Origin: Lacticaseibacillus suibinensis
GTDB lineage: Bacteria; Bacillota; Bacilli; Lactobacillales; Lactobacillaceae
Reading direction: 5' to 3'
Assembly (NCBI RefSeq): GCF_003946175.1
Contig: NZ_RHOK01000012.1
Coordinates: 1 to 64,000, forward strand
Length of the DNA stretch: 64,000 nucleotides
Shown: positions 36,242 to 45,420 of the stretch, piece after piece
Position numbering within the stretch: position 1 is the first letter of the stretch
Layout of the letters: each line of letters opens with the position of its first letter
Translations under genes and position numbers: made by a program
The notes under the pieces: generated by a model
What the model was told of the DNA's origin: nothing
Databases searched by the model: none
What the model saw: the letters and a program-made list of their open reading frames with translations, nothing else

Positions 36242-37219
36242 ATGGAAATTTTCGATTATGAAGACATTCAACTGATTCCCAACAAATGCGTGGTGCGCTC
36301 CCGCAAGGAAGTTGACACCAGCGTTGAGTTTGGCGGCCGCACCTTCAAGCTGCCGGTTGTCCCCGCCAATATGCAAACCATTATCGACGCCCCCCTGGCG
36401 AAGTGGCTAGCAGCACATGACTACTTTTACGTCATGCACCGGTTTAACCCAGAAACGCGAATGCAGTTTATTCAAGACATGCATGCCGCCAACTTGTTTG
36501 CCTCGATTTCAGTCGGCGTCAAGGCCGAAGAATTCTCCTTCATCAAAGAACTCGCCGGCGCTGAACTGGTGCCAGAATACATCACCATCGACATTGCCCA
36601 CGGCCATGCCGACATTGTGATGGATATGATTCGCCACATCAAAAAATACCTGCCCGATAGCTTTGTGATTGCCGGTAATGTTGGCACCCCACAAGGTGTC
36701 CGCGACCTTGAAAATGCCGGCGCTGACGCCACGAAAGTTGGCATCGGTCCCGGCAAGGTCTGCATCACCAAAATCAAAACCGGTTTTGGGACCGGCGGCT
36801 GGCAACTGGCCGCCTTGCGCTGGTGCGCTAAAGCCGCCCGCAAGCCCATCATCACCGACGGCGGCATCCGCACCAACGGCGACATCGCTAAGTCGATTCG
36901 CTTTGGCGCCACCATGTGCATGATTGGCTCGCTGTTTGCTGGCCATGAAGAAACCCCCGGCAAGCACGTCATCAAAGACGGCAAAGAATACCAAGAATAC
37001 TTTGGCTCTGCCTCAGAATACCAAAAAGGCGCCAAGCACAACGTCGAAGGCAAAAAAATCCTCCTGCCGGTGAAAGGCTCTATCAAAGACACCCTCACCG
37101 AGATGCAAGAAGACCTGCAATCTGCCGTCTCCTACGCCGGCGGCCGCGACCTCAAAGCCTTAACCACAGTTGATTACGTTATCGTCAAGAATTCCATTTT
37201 TAATGGCGATCAATACTAA
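36242..37219 (+). CDS. guaC: GMP reductase
   Basis: The 325-residue barrel enzyme converts GMP to IMP using NADPH, rebalancing purine pools. The active-site Cys 174 lies in [19 protein letters not shown], and the phosphate-binding loop is [16 protein letters not shown]. It lacks the CBS domains of IMP dehydrogenase and matches the short Gram-positive GuaC type. It is a single gene with a strong promoter, a palindromic operator candidate and a terminator. Confidence 0.95.
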   Translation: MEIFDYEDIQLIPNKCVVRSRKEVDTSVEFGGRTFKLPVVPANMQTIIDAPLAKWLAAHDYFYVMHRFNPETRMQFIQDMHAANLFASISVGVKAEEFSFIKELAGAELVPEYITIDIAHGHADIVMDMIRHIKKYLPDSFVIAGNVGTPQGVRDLENAGADATKVGIGPGKVCITKIKTGFGTGGWQLAALRWCAKAARKPIITDGGIRTNGDIAKSIRFGATMCMIGSLFAGHEETPGKHVIKDGKEYQEYFGSASEYQKGAKHNVEGKKILLPVKGSIKDTLTEMQEDLQSAVSYAGGRDLKALTTVDYVIVKNSIFNGDQY

Positions 37220-37226
37220 GCCAAGT

Positions 37227-37251
37227 AAGGACCGACAATTCGGTCCTTTTT
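37227..37251 (+). terminator. Terminator of guaC
   Basis: AAGGACCG pairs with CGGTCCTT and is followed by T residues, 7 bp after the guaC stop. Confidence 0.85.
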
Positions 37252-37288
37252 GCTTACAACGTTGTCGTAGCATCCTGGTCAAGCTAAT

Positions 37289-37459
37289 CTATTTTCGATA
37301 CCTCACCGCCACCGCAGCAGTGCCAATCAAGCCGACCAGACTAAAAATTAGCGTCAACGTGAGTGAAATTACCCTAGCCGCGCCCAAAAGCAGGGCAATA
37401 GAGGTCAAGCCAACAAACAGCCAGCCCCAACCAGTCCGACCCCAGAATTTCTTCGACAT
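37289..37459 (-). CDS. Small two-segment membrane protein, 56 residues
   Basis: The frame starts at ATG 37459, 7 nt after a strong GGAGGTGG site, and ends with TAG. The product begins MSKKFWGRTGWGW and has two hydrophobic stretches (about 12-27 and 30-52), then a basic RYRK tail. The positive ends and good ribosome site suggest a real gene, although it is short. It runs toward guaC and lies next to repeat copy B. No family is recognised. Confidence 0.6.
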   Translation of the reverse strand: MSKKFWGRTGWGWLFVGLTSIALLLGAARVISLTLTLIFSLVGLIGTAAVAVRYRK

Positions 37460-37539
37460 GGACTGCCACCTCCGAAATGATTTGACAACACTTTAAGCCA
37501 GAATCGCAGTAGATACAATCAATCAGCATCGCCGCGAGG

Positions 37540-37862
37540 TCACCACCCCAGGGCCGGTCAGCCGGAGTCGGCAGGGGCTCAGGGGTGAAATTGTTCTTGG
37601 CCAACTTGTTGGCCTAGAACAAGCCGCGACTTCGAGACAAGCTTTGCTTGGCTCAAAGCGCTGGCCACCCCGTTCCAGCCCCTGCCGGCGGAGGCTAACC
37701 GGCTCGGCAGTTAACACTAAACCCTCTCCACAGCCTAGTCGCGCTGCGCTGGGCAACGCCCGAGCAGCTAGCTACGCCATAGGCCTTCCCGCCAAGCTCG
37801 GCGGCAATGCCTATGACTAGGCTACCTGTCGGGCTAAGTGCGCCCAGCTCCACAGCCTGTTC
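37540..37862 (-). repeat. Structured repeat family 1, copy B
   Basis: This is the reverse-orientation copy of 22421-22735. Hairpin 1 pairs CATAGGC (37778) with GCCTATG (37809) where copy A has CATGGCG/CGCCATG. Hairpin 2 at 37591-37622 has a GGCCAAC/GTTGGCC core where copy A has AGCCAAC/GTTGGCT. The paired changes keep both stems. It fills most of the gap between the small membrane gene and pgl and ends about 35 bp before the pgl -10 box. Confidence 0.75.
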
Positions 37863-37895
37863 ACGCCGCTGCCTGTTCTTGCGGGAGCGTTTTCT

Positions 37896-37903
37896 GGTAT
37901 AAT
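37896..37903 (+). promoter_or_regulatory. Extended -10 promoter of pgl
   Basis: TGG directly followed by a perfect TATAAT lies about 40 bp before the pgl start. No good -35 box is seen. Confidence 0.6.
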
Positions 37904-37941
37904 GCAGGAGATCGCGCTATTGCGCAAAGGAGGCAACATTG

Positions 37942-38976
37942 ATGAAGGAAACAGTATTACTCGGTGGCTATACCCGGCATGAAGGCCAGGGCATCTACCG
38001 CGCCGACTTCGATTCAGATACTGGGGCGATGAGCACCCCGGAACCTTATATCACGTCTTTGGGCTCACCCACTTACATGGCCGTCTCCAACGCCGGCATT
38101 GCTTACGCCGTGGATGCAGCTGACGGCAAAGGCGGCGTGGCTGCCATCGACTTGAACCAAAACCCACCTGTTTTGTTGAATACGGTCTTAGAACCTGGCA
38201 CGTCGCCGGCTCACATTTCAATCGATGAAAAGCGCCAGCTGGTATTTGCTGCCAACTATCACGAAGGCCGCGTGAATGTCTACAAGATCAACGCGGATCA
38301 CACCATTACCCCGACTGATGTCGCACGTCATCACGGCCATGGTCCCAAGCCGGAACAAGATGCTAGCCATGTCCACTTCGCTGGTCTTACCCCAGACGGC
38401 CGCTTAGCTGTGATTGATTTGGGCACCGATGAGGTTTACACCTACCCGTTGAATGATGAAGGCAAGTTGGACACGCCAGCGATTTTGAAGCTGGCGCCAG
38501 GGTTTGGCCCGCGCCACCTGGTGTTCCACCACAGCAAGCCGATTGCCTACTTGCTGGCTGAACTCTCCAGCCAAATCACGGTGTTGCAATACGACCCTGC
38601 CACTGGGCGCTTCACCCAAGGCCAGACGCTGAAGACCATCCCGGCTGATTGGACGAAGCACAATGGCGCTGCCGCCATTCGCATTAGCGCTGATAGCCGG
38701 TTCATCTACGTCACCAACCGCGGTTACAACAGCGTCACTGTGTTTGAAGTGAGCGAAGATGGCCAAAGCCTCACCGAAATCCAGCAGATTCCTTCTGAAG
38801 GCGACTTTCCGCGGGACGCTGCGCTAGACTTGTCAGAAAACTTCTTGCTGGCAGTGAACCAGAACACCAGCAATGGCACGCTGTACAAGCGTGATTCCGA
38901 CAGCGGCAAGCTGACGCTCGTGCAAAAGGACATTGTCGCACCCGAAAGCGTCAATGTGGTTTTCCTGAAAGCCTAG
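37942..38976 (+). CDS. pgl: 6-phosphogluconolactonase-type beta-propeller lactonase
   Basis: The 344-residue protein is a seven-bladed propeller of the YbhE/Pgl type, with motifs GYTRHEGQGIY near the start and GPRHLVFH and FPRDAALDLSENFL later. The family hydrolyses 6-phosphogluconolactone in the pentose phosphate/phosphoketolase route. I choose ATG 37942 after AAAGGAGG rather than the TTG one codon before. It has its own promoter and terminator. Other sugar lactones cannot be excluded as substrates. Confidence 0.88.
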   Translation: MKETVLLGGYTRHEGQGIYRADFDSDTGAMSTPEPYITSLGSPTYMAVSNAGIAYAVDAADGKGGVAAIDLNQNPPVLLNTVLEPGTSPAHISIDEKRQLVFAANYHEGRVNVYKINADHTITPTDVARHHGHGPKPEQDASHVHFAGLTPDGRLAVIDLGTDEVYTYPLNDEGKLDTPAILKLAPGFGPRHLVFHHSKPIAYLLAELSSQITVLQYDPATGRFTQGQTLKTIPADWTKHNGAAAIRISADSRFIYVTNRGYNSVTVFEVSEDGQSLTEIQQIPSEGDFPRDAALDLSENFLLAVNQNTSNGTLYKRDSDSGKLTLVQKDIVAPESVNVVFLKA

Positions 38977-38985
38977 GCTTAAACT

Positions 38986-39007
38986 GACCCAGCAATGGGT
39001 CTTTTTT
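38986..39007 (+). terminator. Terminator of pgl
   Basis: GACCCA pairs with TGGGTC around GCAA, followed by TTTTTT. Confidence 0.8.
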
Positions 39008-39096
39008 ATTGGGATTGTGTAAAATTTGCTTTTCCCCCTCGCCAGCACCGTCTTGCAAGGTATACTGAAAACATTGAAATGCTTTAGGAGGAAATT

Positions 39097-39918
39097 ATGT
39101 TAGATATTATCAAAGCCGTGATCATCGGGATTGTTGAAGGGCTCACCGAGTTCCTGCCCATCAGTTCCACCGGCCATATCGATTTGGTCAGCCAACTGGT
39201 GAAAATCAACCAACCTGCCGCTTTCATGGCGATGTTTGAATATGTGATTCAGTTCGGCGCCATTTTGGCGGTGGTGCTGCTGTACTTCAATAAGCTCAAT
39301 CCTTGGAGTCCCCAGAAAAACCACGACCAACGCCAAGCCACCTGGGTGCTATGGGCCAAAGTCGTGGTTGCCGTCCTACCGTCAGTGGTGATTGGCCTGC
39401 CGCTGAATGATTTCATGGATGAACACCTGCACAAGCCGCTGGTTGTGGCCTCGATGTTGATCCTCTATGGGATCTTGTTCATCGTCATTGAAAACATCTT
39501 CAAAAACCGCGCACCGAAAATCAGTAAGCTCGCTGACTTGAGCTTCCAAACTGCCCTCTTCATTGGCCTGTTCCAAGCGCTCTCGATTGTGCCAGGGACC
39601 AGCCGTTCTGGCGCCACGATTCTTGGGGCGATCATTCTCGGCACCAGCCGGTATGTGGCCACGGAATTTTCTTTCTTCCTGGCAATTCCGACGATGGTTG
39701 GGGTCTCCATTCTCAAAATCGGCAAATTTCTGCTGCAAGGTAATGCCTTCACCGGCGCTCAGTGGGCCATTTTAGCCACTGGGATGATTGTTTCATTCCT
39801 TGTCGCGGTGGTATCCATCAAGTGGCTGCTGAAATTCGTGCAAACCCACGATTTCAAACCCTTTGGCTGGTACCGCATTGCCTTGGGGCTGGTCGTGCTA
39901 CTCGTTTTGTTCCTATAA
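39097..39918 (+). CDS. uppP: Undecaprenyl-diphosphatase UppP (BacA)
   Basis: The 273-residue membrane enzyme has about eight hydrophobic segments. The two catalytic signatures are [14 protein letters not shown] (about 14-27) and [10 protein letters not shown] (about 166-175). It recycles the lipid carrier used for peptidoglycan and teichoic acid and can give bacitracin resistance when abundant. The AGGAGG site is near perfect. cutC follows after 12 bp, so the two are probably one transcript. Confidence 0.95.
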   Translation: MLDIIKAVIIGIVEGLTEFLPISSTGHIDLVSQLVKINQPAAFMAMFEYVIQFGAILAVVLLYFNKLNPWSPQKNHDQRQATWVLWAKVVVAVLPSVVIGLPLNDFMDEHLHKPLVVASMLILYGILFIVIENIFKNRAPKISKLADLSFQTALFIGLFQALSIVPGTSRSGATILGAIILGTSRYVATEFSFFLAIPTMVGVSILKIGKFLLQGNAFTGAQWAILATGMIVSFLVAVVSIKWLLKFVQTHDFKPFGWYRIALGLVVLLVLFL

Positions 39919-39930
39919 GGAGGCAAATTT

Positions 39931-40572
39931 ATGTTACTGAAAGAAGCTTGTGTTGAGAATTTCACCAATATCCCAGCCGCGCTGCAAGCCGGCGCCAAGC
40001 GCATCGAATTGAACGATAACTTGGCTGTCGGCGGCACTACCGTTTCCCGGGGCGTGATGGCAGAAGCAACCCGCTACGTCCATGAAAATGACGCCAGCTT
40101 GGTGGCCATGATCAGACCGCGCGGCGGCAACTTTGTCTACTCGGACACCGAGCTGAAAATCATGGAAGCCGATTTGTTTGTCGCGCAGGAACTTGGTGTG
40201 GACGCCGTGACCTTTGGCGCCTTGACCCCGGACGGCTGGCTGGATGAAGAGGCCATGGAAAACCTCATTGCCGCTAGCGCCGGTATGACGGTGGTAATGC
40301 ACATGGCCTTTGATGCCATTCCTGAAGCCAAGCAAGCGGCCGCCATTGATTGGCTGGCCGCCCGAGACGTCAGCCGCATTCTCACCCACGGCGGTCCGCT
40401 CACCGAGTCGATTGACGCCACCACCCCTCATCTCAAGGAATTAGTGACGTTGGCGCAAGGCAAGCTCGAAATTCTGCCTGGCGGCGGCATTACCGCAGCC
40501 AACGTCGAAGCCGTCACCTCGGCAATTGGGGTCAACCAAGCCCATGGCACCAAAATCGTGACCATCGCGTAA
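39931..40572 (+). CDS. cutC: CutC family protein
   Basis: The 213-residue barrel protein has CutC hallmarks near residues 15-35 (AALQAGAKRIELNDNLAVGG) and VTFGALTPDGWLDEEAM. CutC has been linked to copper handling in E. coli and Enterococcus, but its reaction is not established. It lies 12 bp after uppP with an AAGGAGG site and is followed by a strong terminator. Nothing in the context supports a copper role directly. Confidence 0.9.
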   Translation: MLLKEACVENFTNIPAALQAGAKRIELNDNLAVGGTTVSRGVMAEATRYVHENDASLVAMIRPRGGNFVYSDTELKIMEADLFVAQELGVDAVTFGALTPDGWLDEEAMENLIAASAGMTVVMHMAFDAIPEAKQAAAIDWLAARDVSRILTHGGPLTESIDATTPHLKELVTLAQGKLEILPGGGITAANVEAVTSAIGVNQAHGTKIVTIA

Positions 40573-40589
40573 TGCTTGAAACACAAACA

Positions 40590-40633
40590 GAGCCGCACTG
40601 CTTCAAATGTTGAAGCAGTGCGGCTCATTTTTT
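40590..40633. terminator. Bidirectional terminator between cutC and degV
   Basis: GAGCCGCACTGCTTCAA pairs perfectly with TTGAAGCAGTGCGGCTC around ATG, followed by TTTTTT on the plus strand. The genes on either side converge on it. Confidence 0.88.
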
Positions 40634-40639
40634 ACGGTT

Positions 40640-41509
40640 TTACTTGCGGTCGGCGGCGCCCATCACGAACGCCGCTACGCAGCCAAAGCCAGTGTGGCTG
40701 GCAATGGTGAGGCCGATGTCGCCGAGGGTCACGTTCGCGTCAGGCGCTTTGGCCAAAATCATCTTCTTGGTTTCTTCCGCCGCGGCGGTGTCCCCTGAGG
40801 TGCCAATTAACACAGGCTGCTTGGGGTCACTGGGCAAAGCGGCAACCACTTTGTCGGCTAAGGCCTGCAGCGAACGCTTGCGGGCGCGCACCTTGCTGAC
40901 CACGCGCAACTTACCGGCGGGATCGACATCCATCACCGGTTTGATATTCAGCATCGTCCCTAACGCCGCTGAGGTCCGCGACACGCGGCCGCCGTGGTAC
41001 AGGTAATCTAGGCTGTCCACCGTGAACCACTGCTGCAAACGCAGGCGGTTGGCTTCAAACCACGCGACCAATTCGGCCAGCGTCTTGCCTTCTTGCTGCA
41101 GGCGGATGGCTTCCAGCACCATCCGGCCTTCGCCTTCAGAAGCTGCCAGCGTATCCACGATTTCCAACTGGGCATCGGGATACTGCTCCAGCACCATCGC
41201 CTTGGCTTGCTGGGCGCTGGCCATTGAGCTGCTCAGCCCGCCGGAGAACCCAATATAGACTGCAGGTGTGCCTGCCTTCGCGTAAGGCGTGAAAAAGTCC
41301 ACATACTCGCCGATGTTGATGGCTGAAGTTGATGGCATCACCCCGGCTTTGATTTTCTCAAAGAATTCTTGGAGCTCATACGAGCCGCCCATGTCATCGG
41401 TCAAATCCTGGCCGGCCACATTAAAGTGAAACGGCACGAACGCCACCTTGTTGGCCTTTAAGGTCGCCAAGGGGAGATCACAGGCAGAATCCGTTAATAG
41501 TTGATACAT
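40640..41509 (-). CDS. DegV family fatty-acid-binding protein
   Basis: The 289-residue protein has the DegV fold, with TDSACDLPLATL near the start and GFSGGLSSSMASA in the lipid-binding region. Family members bind fatty acids and in some species feed the FakA fatty-acid kinase. I choose ATG 41509; a GTG three codons upstream is possible, but it leaves only one base after the AAGGA site. It lies 13 bp after the pseudouridine synthase gene's stop, yet its substrate is unknown. Confidence 0.88.
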   Translation of the reverse strand: MYQLLTDSACDLPLATLKANKVAFVPFHFNVAGQDLTDDMGGSYELQEFFEKIKAGVMPSTSAINIGEYVDFFTPYAKAGTPAVYIGFSGGLSSSMASAQQAKAMVLEQYPDAQLEIVDTLAASEGEGRMVLEAIRLQQEGKTLAELVAWFEANRLRLQQWFTVDSLDYLYHGGRVSRTSAALGTMLNIKPVMDVDPAGKLRVVSKVRARKRSLQALADKVVAALPSDPKQPVLIGTSGDTAAAEETKKMILAKAPDANVTLGDIGLTIASHTGFGCVAAFVMGAADRK

Positions 41510-41522
41510 CTTTTCCACATCC

Positions 41523-42419
41523 TTACTTGAGCTGCAACTTTTCTTGCGCTACCAACGATAACATATCAGGCGGCAGCGCCGCGGTCAACTCTAGCCGCTT
41601 TTTGGCAATGGGATGCCAAAACGTCAAAGCGGCGCAGTGCAGGGCCTGCCGCGCCATCCCTGGCGGCCCGCCATAGAGGTCGTCGCCGAAGAGCGGATGA
41701 CCAATCGCGGCAAAATGCACCCGGATCTGGTGGGTGCGGCCGGTGTGCAACTGCACCTGCACTAACGCCGCGGCAGGATTAGCCGCTAGGGTTTCATATT
41801 CAGTCACCGAGGTTTTCCCAGTTAAGGTCACTTGGCGCTTCATGTAAAAATCCTGACTGCGGCCGATTTTGAGCACCAACCAACCATGCTCAGCCAAGCC
41901 GGCGCCACCTCGCACCACCGCTAAGTAGGTTTTGCTGAGGTCATCGGTGTGGAGCTGCCGGTCCAGCAAGCTGTGAACAAAGCCACTTTTGGCAAACAGC
42001 ATCAGGCCACTGGTATCTCGATCCAGCCGGGTCACCACATGAATGGCCGCACTTTCGGCATGGGTCTTGATCAAATAGGCCTTCACCCGATTGGCCATAC
42101 TGTCGTTGCCTTTGGCAGCATCGGGAATCGAGGCCACCCCGGCCGGCTTATTCACCACCAGTAAATATTCATCTTCGTAGCAAATGGCCAGTGGCGCTTC
42201 ATATGGCACCACGGTATCCACCGCCACTTCCGGCGCCGTTTGCAGGAAAATCTGATCCCCCGACCGCAAGCGAAAGGCGGTATTGCGCTGCTTTCGATTC
42301 ACAAACACAAAACCGCCATGAAATTTTAGCTTTTTCAATTGGGCCAAGGAAAAACCTTGTTGAATCAAAAAGTGTTGCAAGGTGTTGCGCGGGCCTTCAT
42401 ACGTCCACTTAAAGCGCAT
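41523..42419 (-). CDS. RluA/RluD-family pseudouridine synthase
   Basis: The 298-residue protein has an N-terminal S4-like RNA-binding part (about 10-60) and a catalytic domain with the family motif VTRLDRDTSGLMLFAKS, which contains the active-site Asp. It makes pseudouridine in rRNA or tRNA. I choose ATG 42419, which overlaps the nadK end by 11 bp; the frame continues upstream inside nadK without support. The order relQ-nadK-rluD-like matches Bacillus yjbM-nadK-yjbO. Confidence 0.9.
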   Translation of the reverse strand: MRFKWTYEGPRNTLQHFLIQQGFSLAQLKKLKFHGGFVFVNRKQRNTAFRLRSGDQIFLQTAPEVAVDTVVPYEAPLAICYEDEYLLVVNKPAGVASIPDAAKGNDSMANRVKAYLIKTHAESAAIHVVTRLDRDTSGLMLFAKSGFVHSLLDRQLHTDDLSKTYLAVVRGGAGLAEHGWLVLKIGRSQDFYMKRQVTLTGKTSVTEYETLAANPAAALVQVQLHTGRTHQIRVHFAAIGHPLFGDDLYGGPPGMARQALHCAALTFWHPIAKKRLELTAALPPDMLSLVAQEKLQLK

Positions 42420-43218
42420 CAGGTTTCTTCGCGCCGATAAAGGCGTCCTCCACGCGGTCCCAGAAGTGCATATGGCGATAGCGAGCAAAGTGAATGCGCT
42501 CGCTGGCAATTTTGAAGCGGATGGCATTGATCATCGAGGGCCGGGCAGTGAATTGATCGATGGTCATCACGTAATCCTGGAACGGCTCTGGCCGGAGCGA
42601 AATCCATTCGTCTGGCGCCAAAATCATCGGGGCGGCCAACGTCCGGAACACCCGGTTGTTGATCGAGGCGATTTCGGTGACTTGCATCGCATCCAGCCGC
42701 GGATGAATCACGGCCCCGCCGTTGGACTTACTGTAAGCCGTGGAACCGGTTGGCGTGGCCACACACAACCCGTCGCCGCGGAAGCTTTCGAAGAAGTTCT
42801 CCCGGATGTACACATCGCTGCGCATCGTGCCGCTTTCCCGCTTCAGCGTCGCTTCGTTCAGCGCTAGGTAATGCGCCGTCGTGCCGTCTTCAAAGTCGGC
42901 CAGGACGTCGAGCAAAGGATACGAAATACTTTCGCCGGAATCGCGATTCAGGGCTTCAATCAAGGCATCCACTTCAAAATCGCGCCAGTCCGTGTAAAAA
43001 CCCAAGTGCCCAGTGTGCACGCCAATAAACCGGACATGATCTAGCTGGTCGGCATAGCGGTGAAACGCTGATAACAGCGTGCCATCGCCGCCGACGGTAA
43101 TCACCACATCCGGGTGCGCTTCATCGATTTGAAATGCTGGGGCCTTCAAACCAGCCAAGAGCTTGCCCTTGGCCACTTGGGAATTCGCGTTTGAATTGGC
43201 GTGAATAGACACTCGCAT
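42409..43218 (-). CDS. nadK: NAD kinase
   Basis: The 269-residue enzyme phosphorylates NAD to NADP. It has the GGDGT motif in VITVGGDGTLLSAFHRY (about 41-57) and the substrate stretch TPTGSTAYSKSNGG (about 157-170). The length is standard. It starts just after relQ, with AAGGATG upstream, and its end overlaps the pseudouridine synthase start. Co-transcription with alarmone synthetase RelQ is a conserved Firmicutes arrangement. Confidence 0.95.
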   Translation of the reverse strand: MRVSIHANSNANSQVAKGKLLAGLKAPAFQIDEAHPDVVITVGGDGTLLSAFHRYADQLDHVRFIGVHTGHLGFYTDWRDFEVDALIEALNRDSGESISYPLLDVLADFEDGTTAHYLALNEATLKRESGTMRSDVYIRENFFESFRGDGLCVATPTGSTAYSKSNGGAVIHPRLDAMQVTEIASINNRVFRTLAAPMILAPDEWISLRPEPFQDYVMTIDQFTARPSMINAIRFKIASERIHFARYRHMHFWDRVEDAFIGAKKPDAL

Positions 43219-43220
43219 GC

Positions 43221-43886
43221 TTAGTCATCCTTTTTTTCTGGCAACGACTGGCGGCGCGGCATGTTCTGCCCTTTGCCATATGAAAACAGTTGCTGCGCTT
43301 CTTGAATTTCCTCACGAATTTCGGACATTTCATCATCCAGCAAGGCACTGGCTTCGGCGGCGCGCTTGAGCCGCTCTTTCAAGGCATCAGGGAAGTCGCC
43401 TTGATATTTATAATTCAGGCTGTGCTCAATGGTGGCCCAGAAATTCATCGCCATGGTGCGAATCTGAATTTCCGCCAGTAGCTTCTTTTCGCCTTCGACC
43501 ATTTGGACCGGGTACTCGATCACCACATGGTAACTGCGATATCCCGACGGCTTGACGTTGGTGACATAGTCGCGCTCTTCCACGACCTTCATATCCGTGC
43601 GCTGGTGAATGAGCTCCACCACAGCGTAAATGTCTTCAACAAATTGGCATTGAATGCGTAGACCGGCAATATCTTGCATGTCCTGCTCCAGCAACTCGTC
43701 GGTGATATACCGGCGCGACTGCTTTTCCACAATCGAGTCCACTGGCTTCACCCGCCCGGTGACGATTTCAATCGGGGAATAGGTGCCTGACTGCAGGAAT
43801 TGACTGCGCATCCCGCGAAATTTAATTTTGAGTTCCTTAACCGCTTGTTCATACGGCATCAAAAACGTTTCCCAATCCCGCTGCAT
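43221..43886 (-). CDS. relQ: Small alarmone synthetase RelQ
   Basis: The 221-residue protein is a single-domain (p)ppGpp synthetase of the RelQ/SasB type, with no hydrolase or TGS/ACT domains. Key motifs are the QDIAGLRIQCQF stretch and VKPSGYRSYHVVIEYP, and EIQIRTMAMNFWATIEH near residue 150. It makes alarmones under envelope or other stress. I choose ATG 43886 after TTGGAGGC. It is divergent from the CYTH gene. Confidence 0.93.
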   Translation of the reverse strand: MQRDWETFLMPYEQAVKELKIKFRGMRSQFLQSGTYSPIEIVTGRVKPVDSIVEKQSRRYITDELLEQDMQDIAGLRIQCQFVEDIYAVVELIHQRTDMKVVEERDYVTNVKPSGYRSYHVVIEYPVQMVEGEKKLLAEIQIRTMAMNFWATIEHSLNYKYQGDFPDALKERLKRAAEASALLDDEMSEIREEIQEAQQLFSYGKGQNMPRRQSLPEKKDD

Positions 43887-43990
43887 CTTGCCGCCTCCAA
43901 TTCTAACCTGTTTCATTTTACCATAAAGTCGCGCTCACCTCGCGCTTGTCATTGGAACATAGCGTATACTTAATCCGAGGTGATTTGACC

Positions 43991-44578
43991 ATGAGTATCC
44001 ACAGCGAACAAGAATTCAAGACCCTGATCACGCCGGCCCAAAGTGCAGCTATCTTGGCTGCTCTGCCGTTCGCCCCGGCTTTTGACCAAACCAACACGTA
44101 CTACGACACCCCTGACTTTGCGCTACGCCAGCAAAACCAAGGCCTGCGCATTCGCCAGTTTGCCACTCGCGCCGAGCAAACCTTGAAACAGCCCCATGGC
44201 GCCGGCCACCAGCTACTGGAAATCACGGACCCTTTGACGGTGAGCGAAGCGCGGGCGCTGATCAGTGCCAACAGCGTGGCCAATCACGGCCAAATCAAAA
44301 CGACGCTAGAAGCCGCGGGCATTGAACCGAGCTCACTGCAACAGTTTGCTGCCGCAGTCACGCGCCGGCGCGTCTCCCACCAACCAGGCGGGCTAGTGAC
44401 TGTGGACGAGACCCACTACCCGAATGGCCACAGCGATTTCGAGTTGGAACTGGAATACACCACTGATGCGCATGCCTATTGGCAGACCCTGCTGAAGCAA
44501 TTCGCCATCACGCCTTCCCCGGTGCAAAACAAGGTGGCCCGGGCGGCCGCCAATGTCAGCAATTCACAAGCACATTAA
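43991..44578 (+). CDS. CYTH domain protein (YjbK-like)
   Basis: The 195-residue protein has the triphosphate-tunnel fold, with the EQEFK start motif (ExExK type) and alternating charged strands (RRRVSHQPGGLVTVDETHY). CYTH proteins act on triphosphates such as tripolyphosphate, or thiamine triphosphate. It sits in the yjb cluster beside relQ and spxH as in Bacillus. I choose ATG 43991 after a GAGGTGA site. The substrate is not evident. Confidence 0.87.
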   Translation: MSIHSEQEFKTLITPAQSAAILAALPFAPAFDQTNTYYDTPDFALRQQNQGLRIRQFATRAEQTLKQPHGAGHQLLEITDPLTVSEARALISANSVANHGQIKTTLEAAGIEPSSLQQFAAAVTRRRVSHQPGGLVTVDETHYPNGHSDFELELEYTTDAHAYWQTLLKQFAITPSPVQNKVARAAANVSNSQAH

Positions 44579-44681
44579 TTGTCATAAATTAGTTTTCTGG
44601 TAAAGTGAGGAGTAGAAGCCCATTATGCAGAAACCCTTCTTTTCCGCGCTTCCACTTAAAAACTCTCCGGGAGGACTCACC

Positions 44682-45290
44682 GTGTTAGAACTTTTCCTAT
44701 TCATCAATCCCATTGGCACCCGCTGCCGCGAAGCAGAACGTGCGGTTCAGCGTTTGGCAAAAGAACTGACGCAAAAAGTGAAGCTCCGCTTTGTCCCACT
44801 CGTGAATTTTACCGTGATTGACCGTTATATGGCCGAACTGGGGCTCGACGCCCATGACCTCGACCTACGCAACCAGCTGTTCGACACTGCCTACCAAATC
44901 GCGGTGGACTACAAGGCCGCTCAATTCCAAGGCAATAAAAAAGCGCGCGCCCTGCTGTTGGCAGAACAAGCGCCTTTAACCTGCCCCGCCCAGGCGTACG
45001 ATTCGCAAGTGGCCGCCGAGGCCGTCGCGGCGATTGGCTTTGACGTGGCCGCCTTCAACGAAGACCGCGCCCGTGAAGCGATGCATCAGTGTTTATGCTC
45101 AGATCAAGCCATTGCCCTGGAAATGGCCATCACCTCCACCCCAGCAGCAGTGATTTTCGACACCAACAAGCCGCAAGAGGGCCTGCGCCTTGAGCAACTG
45201 CCCTCGCTGCACATGCTTAAACGCATCTGTGAAAAATATCTGCTCCAACCAGAACTCCCAGCACCAGAAGCGATGTTGCGGGTGCTTTAG
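44682..45290 (+). CDS. spxH: SpxH (YjbH)-like ClpXP adaptor
   Basis: The 202-residue protein has a DsbA/thioredoxin-like fold and belongs to the YjbH family that delivers Spx to ClpXP for degradation, which controls disulfide stress genes. I choose GTG 44682 because GGGAGG lies 8 nt before it; an ATG at 44625 lacks suitable spacing. Where Bacillus YjbH has a CPEC pair, this one reads NPIGTRC, leaving only one Cys. Single-Cys versions are known in lactic acid bacteria. Confidence 0.82.
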   Translation: MLELFLFINPIGTRCREAERAVQRLAKELTQKVKLRFVPLVNFTVIDRYMAELGLDAHDLDLRNQLFDTAYQIAVDYKAAQFQGNKKARALLLAEQAPLTCPAQAYDSQVAAEAVAAIGFDVAAFNEDRAREAMHQCLCSDQAIALEMAITSTPAAVIFDTNKPQEGLRLEQLPSLHMLKRICEKYLLQPELPAPEAMLRVL

Positions 45291-45296
45291 CCATCA

Positions 45297-45331
45297 AAAC
45301 CGGATTAGCCTTTGACTAATCCGGTTTTTTA
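45297..45331 (+). terminator. Terminator of spxH
   Basis: AACCGGATTA pairs perfectly with TAATCCGGTT, followed by TTTT. Confidence 0.88.
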
Positions 45332-45420
45332 TTTGGCCGCAAGTGTTGAAACGCGACAATGCCCCTTTCACTTAGGTATGATAAGTTAAAGTCGTCAACT
45401 AAATCCAGGGAGGGATTGCG

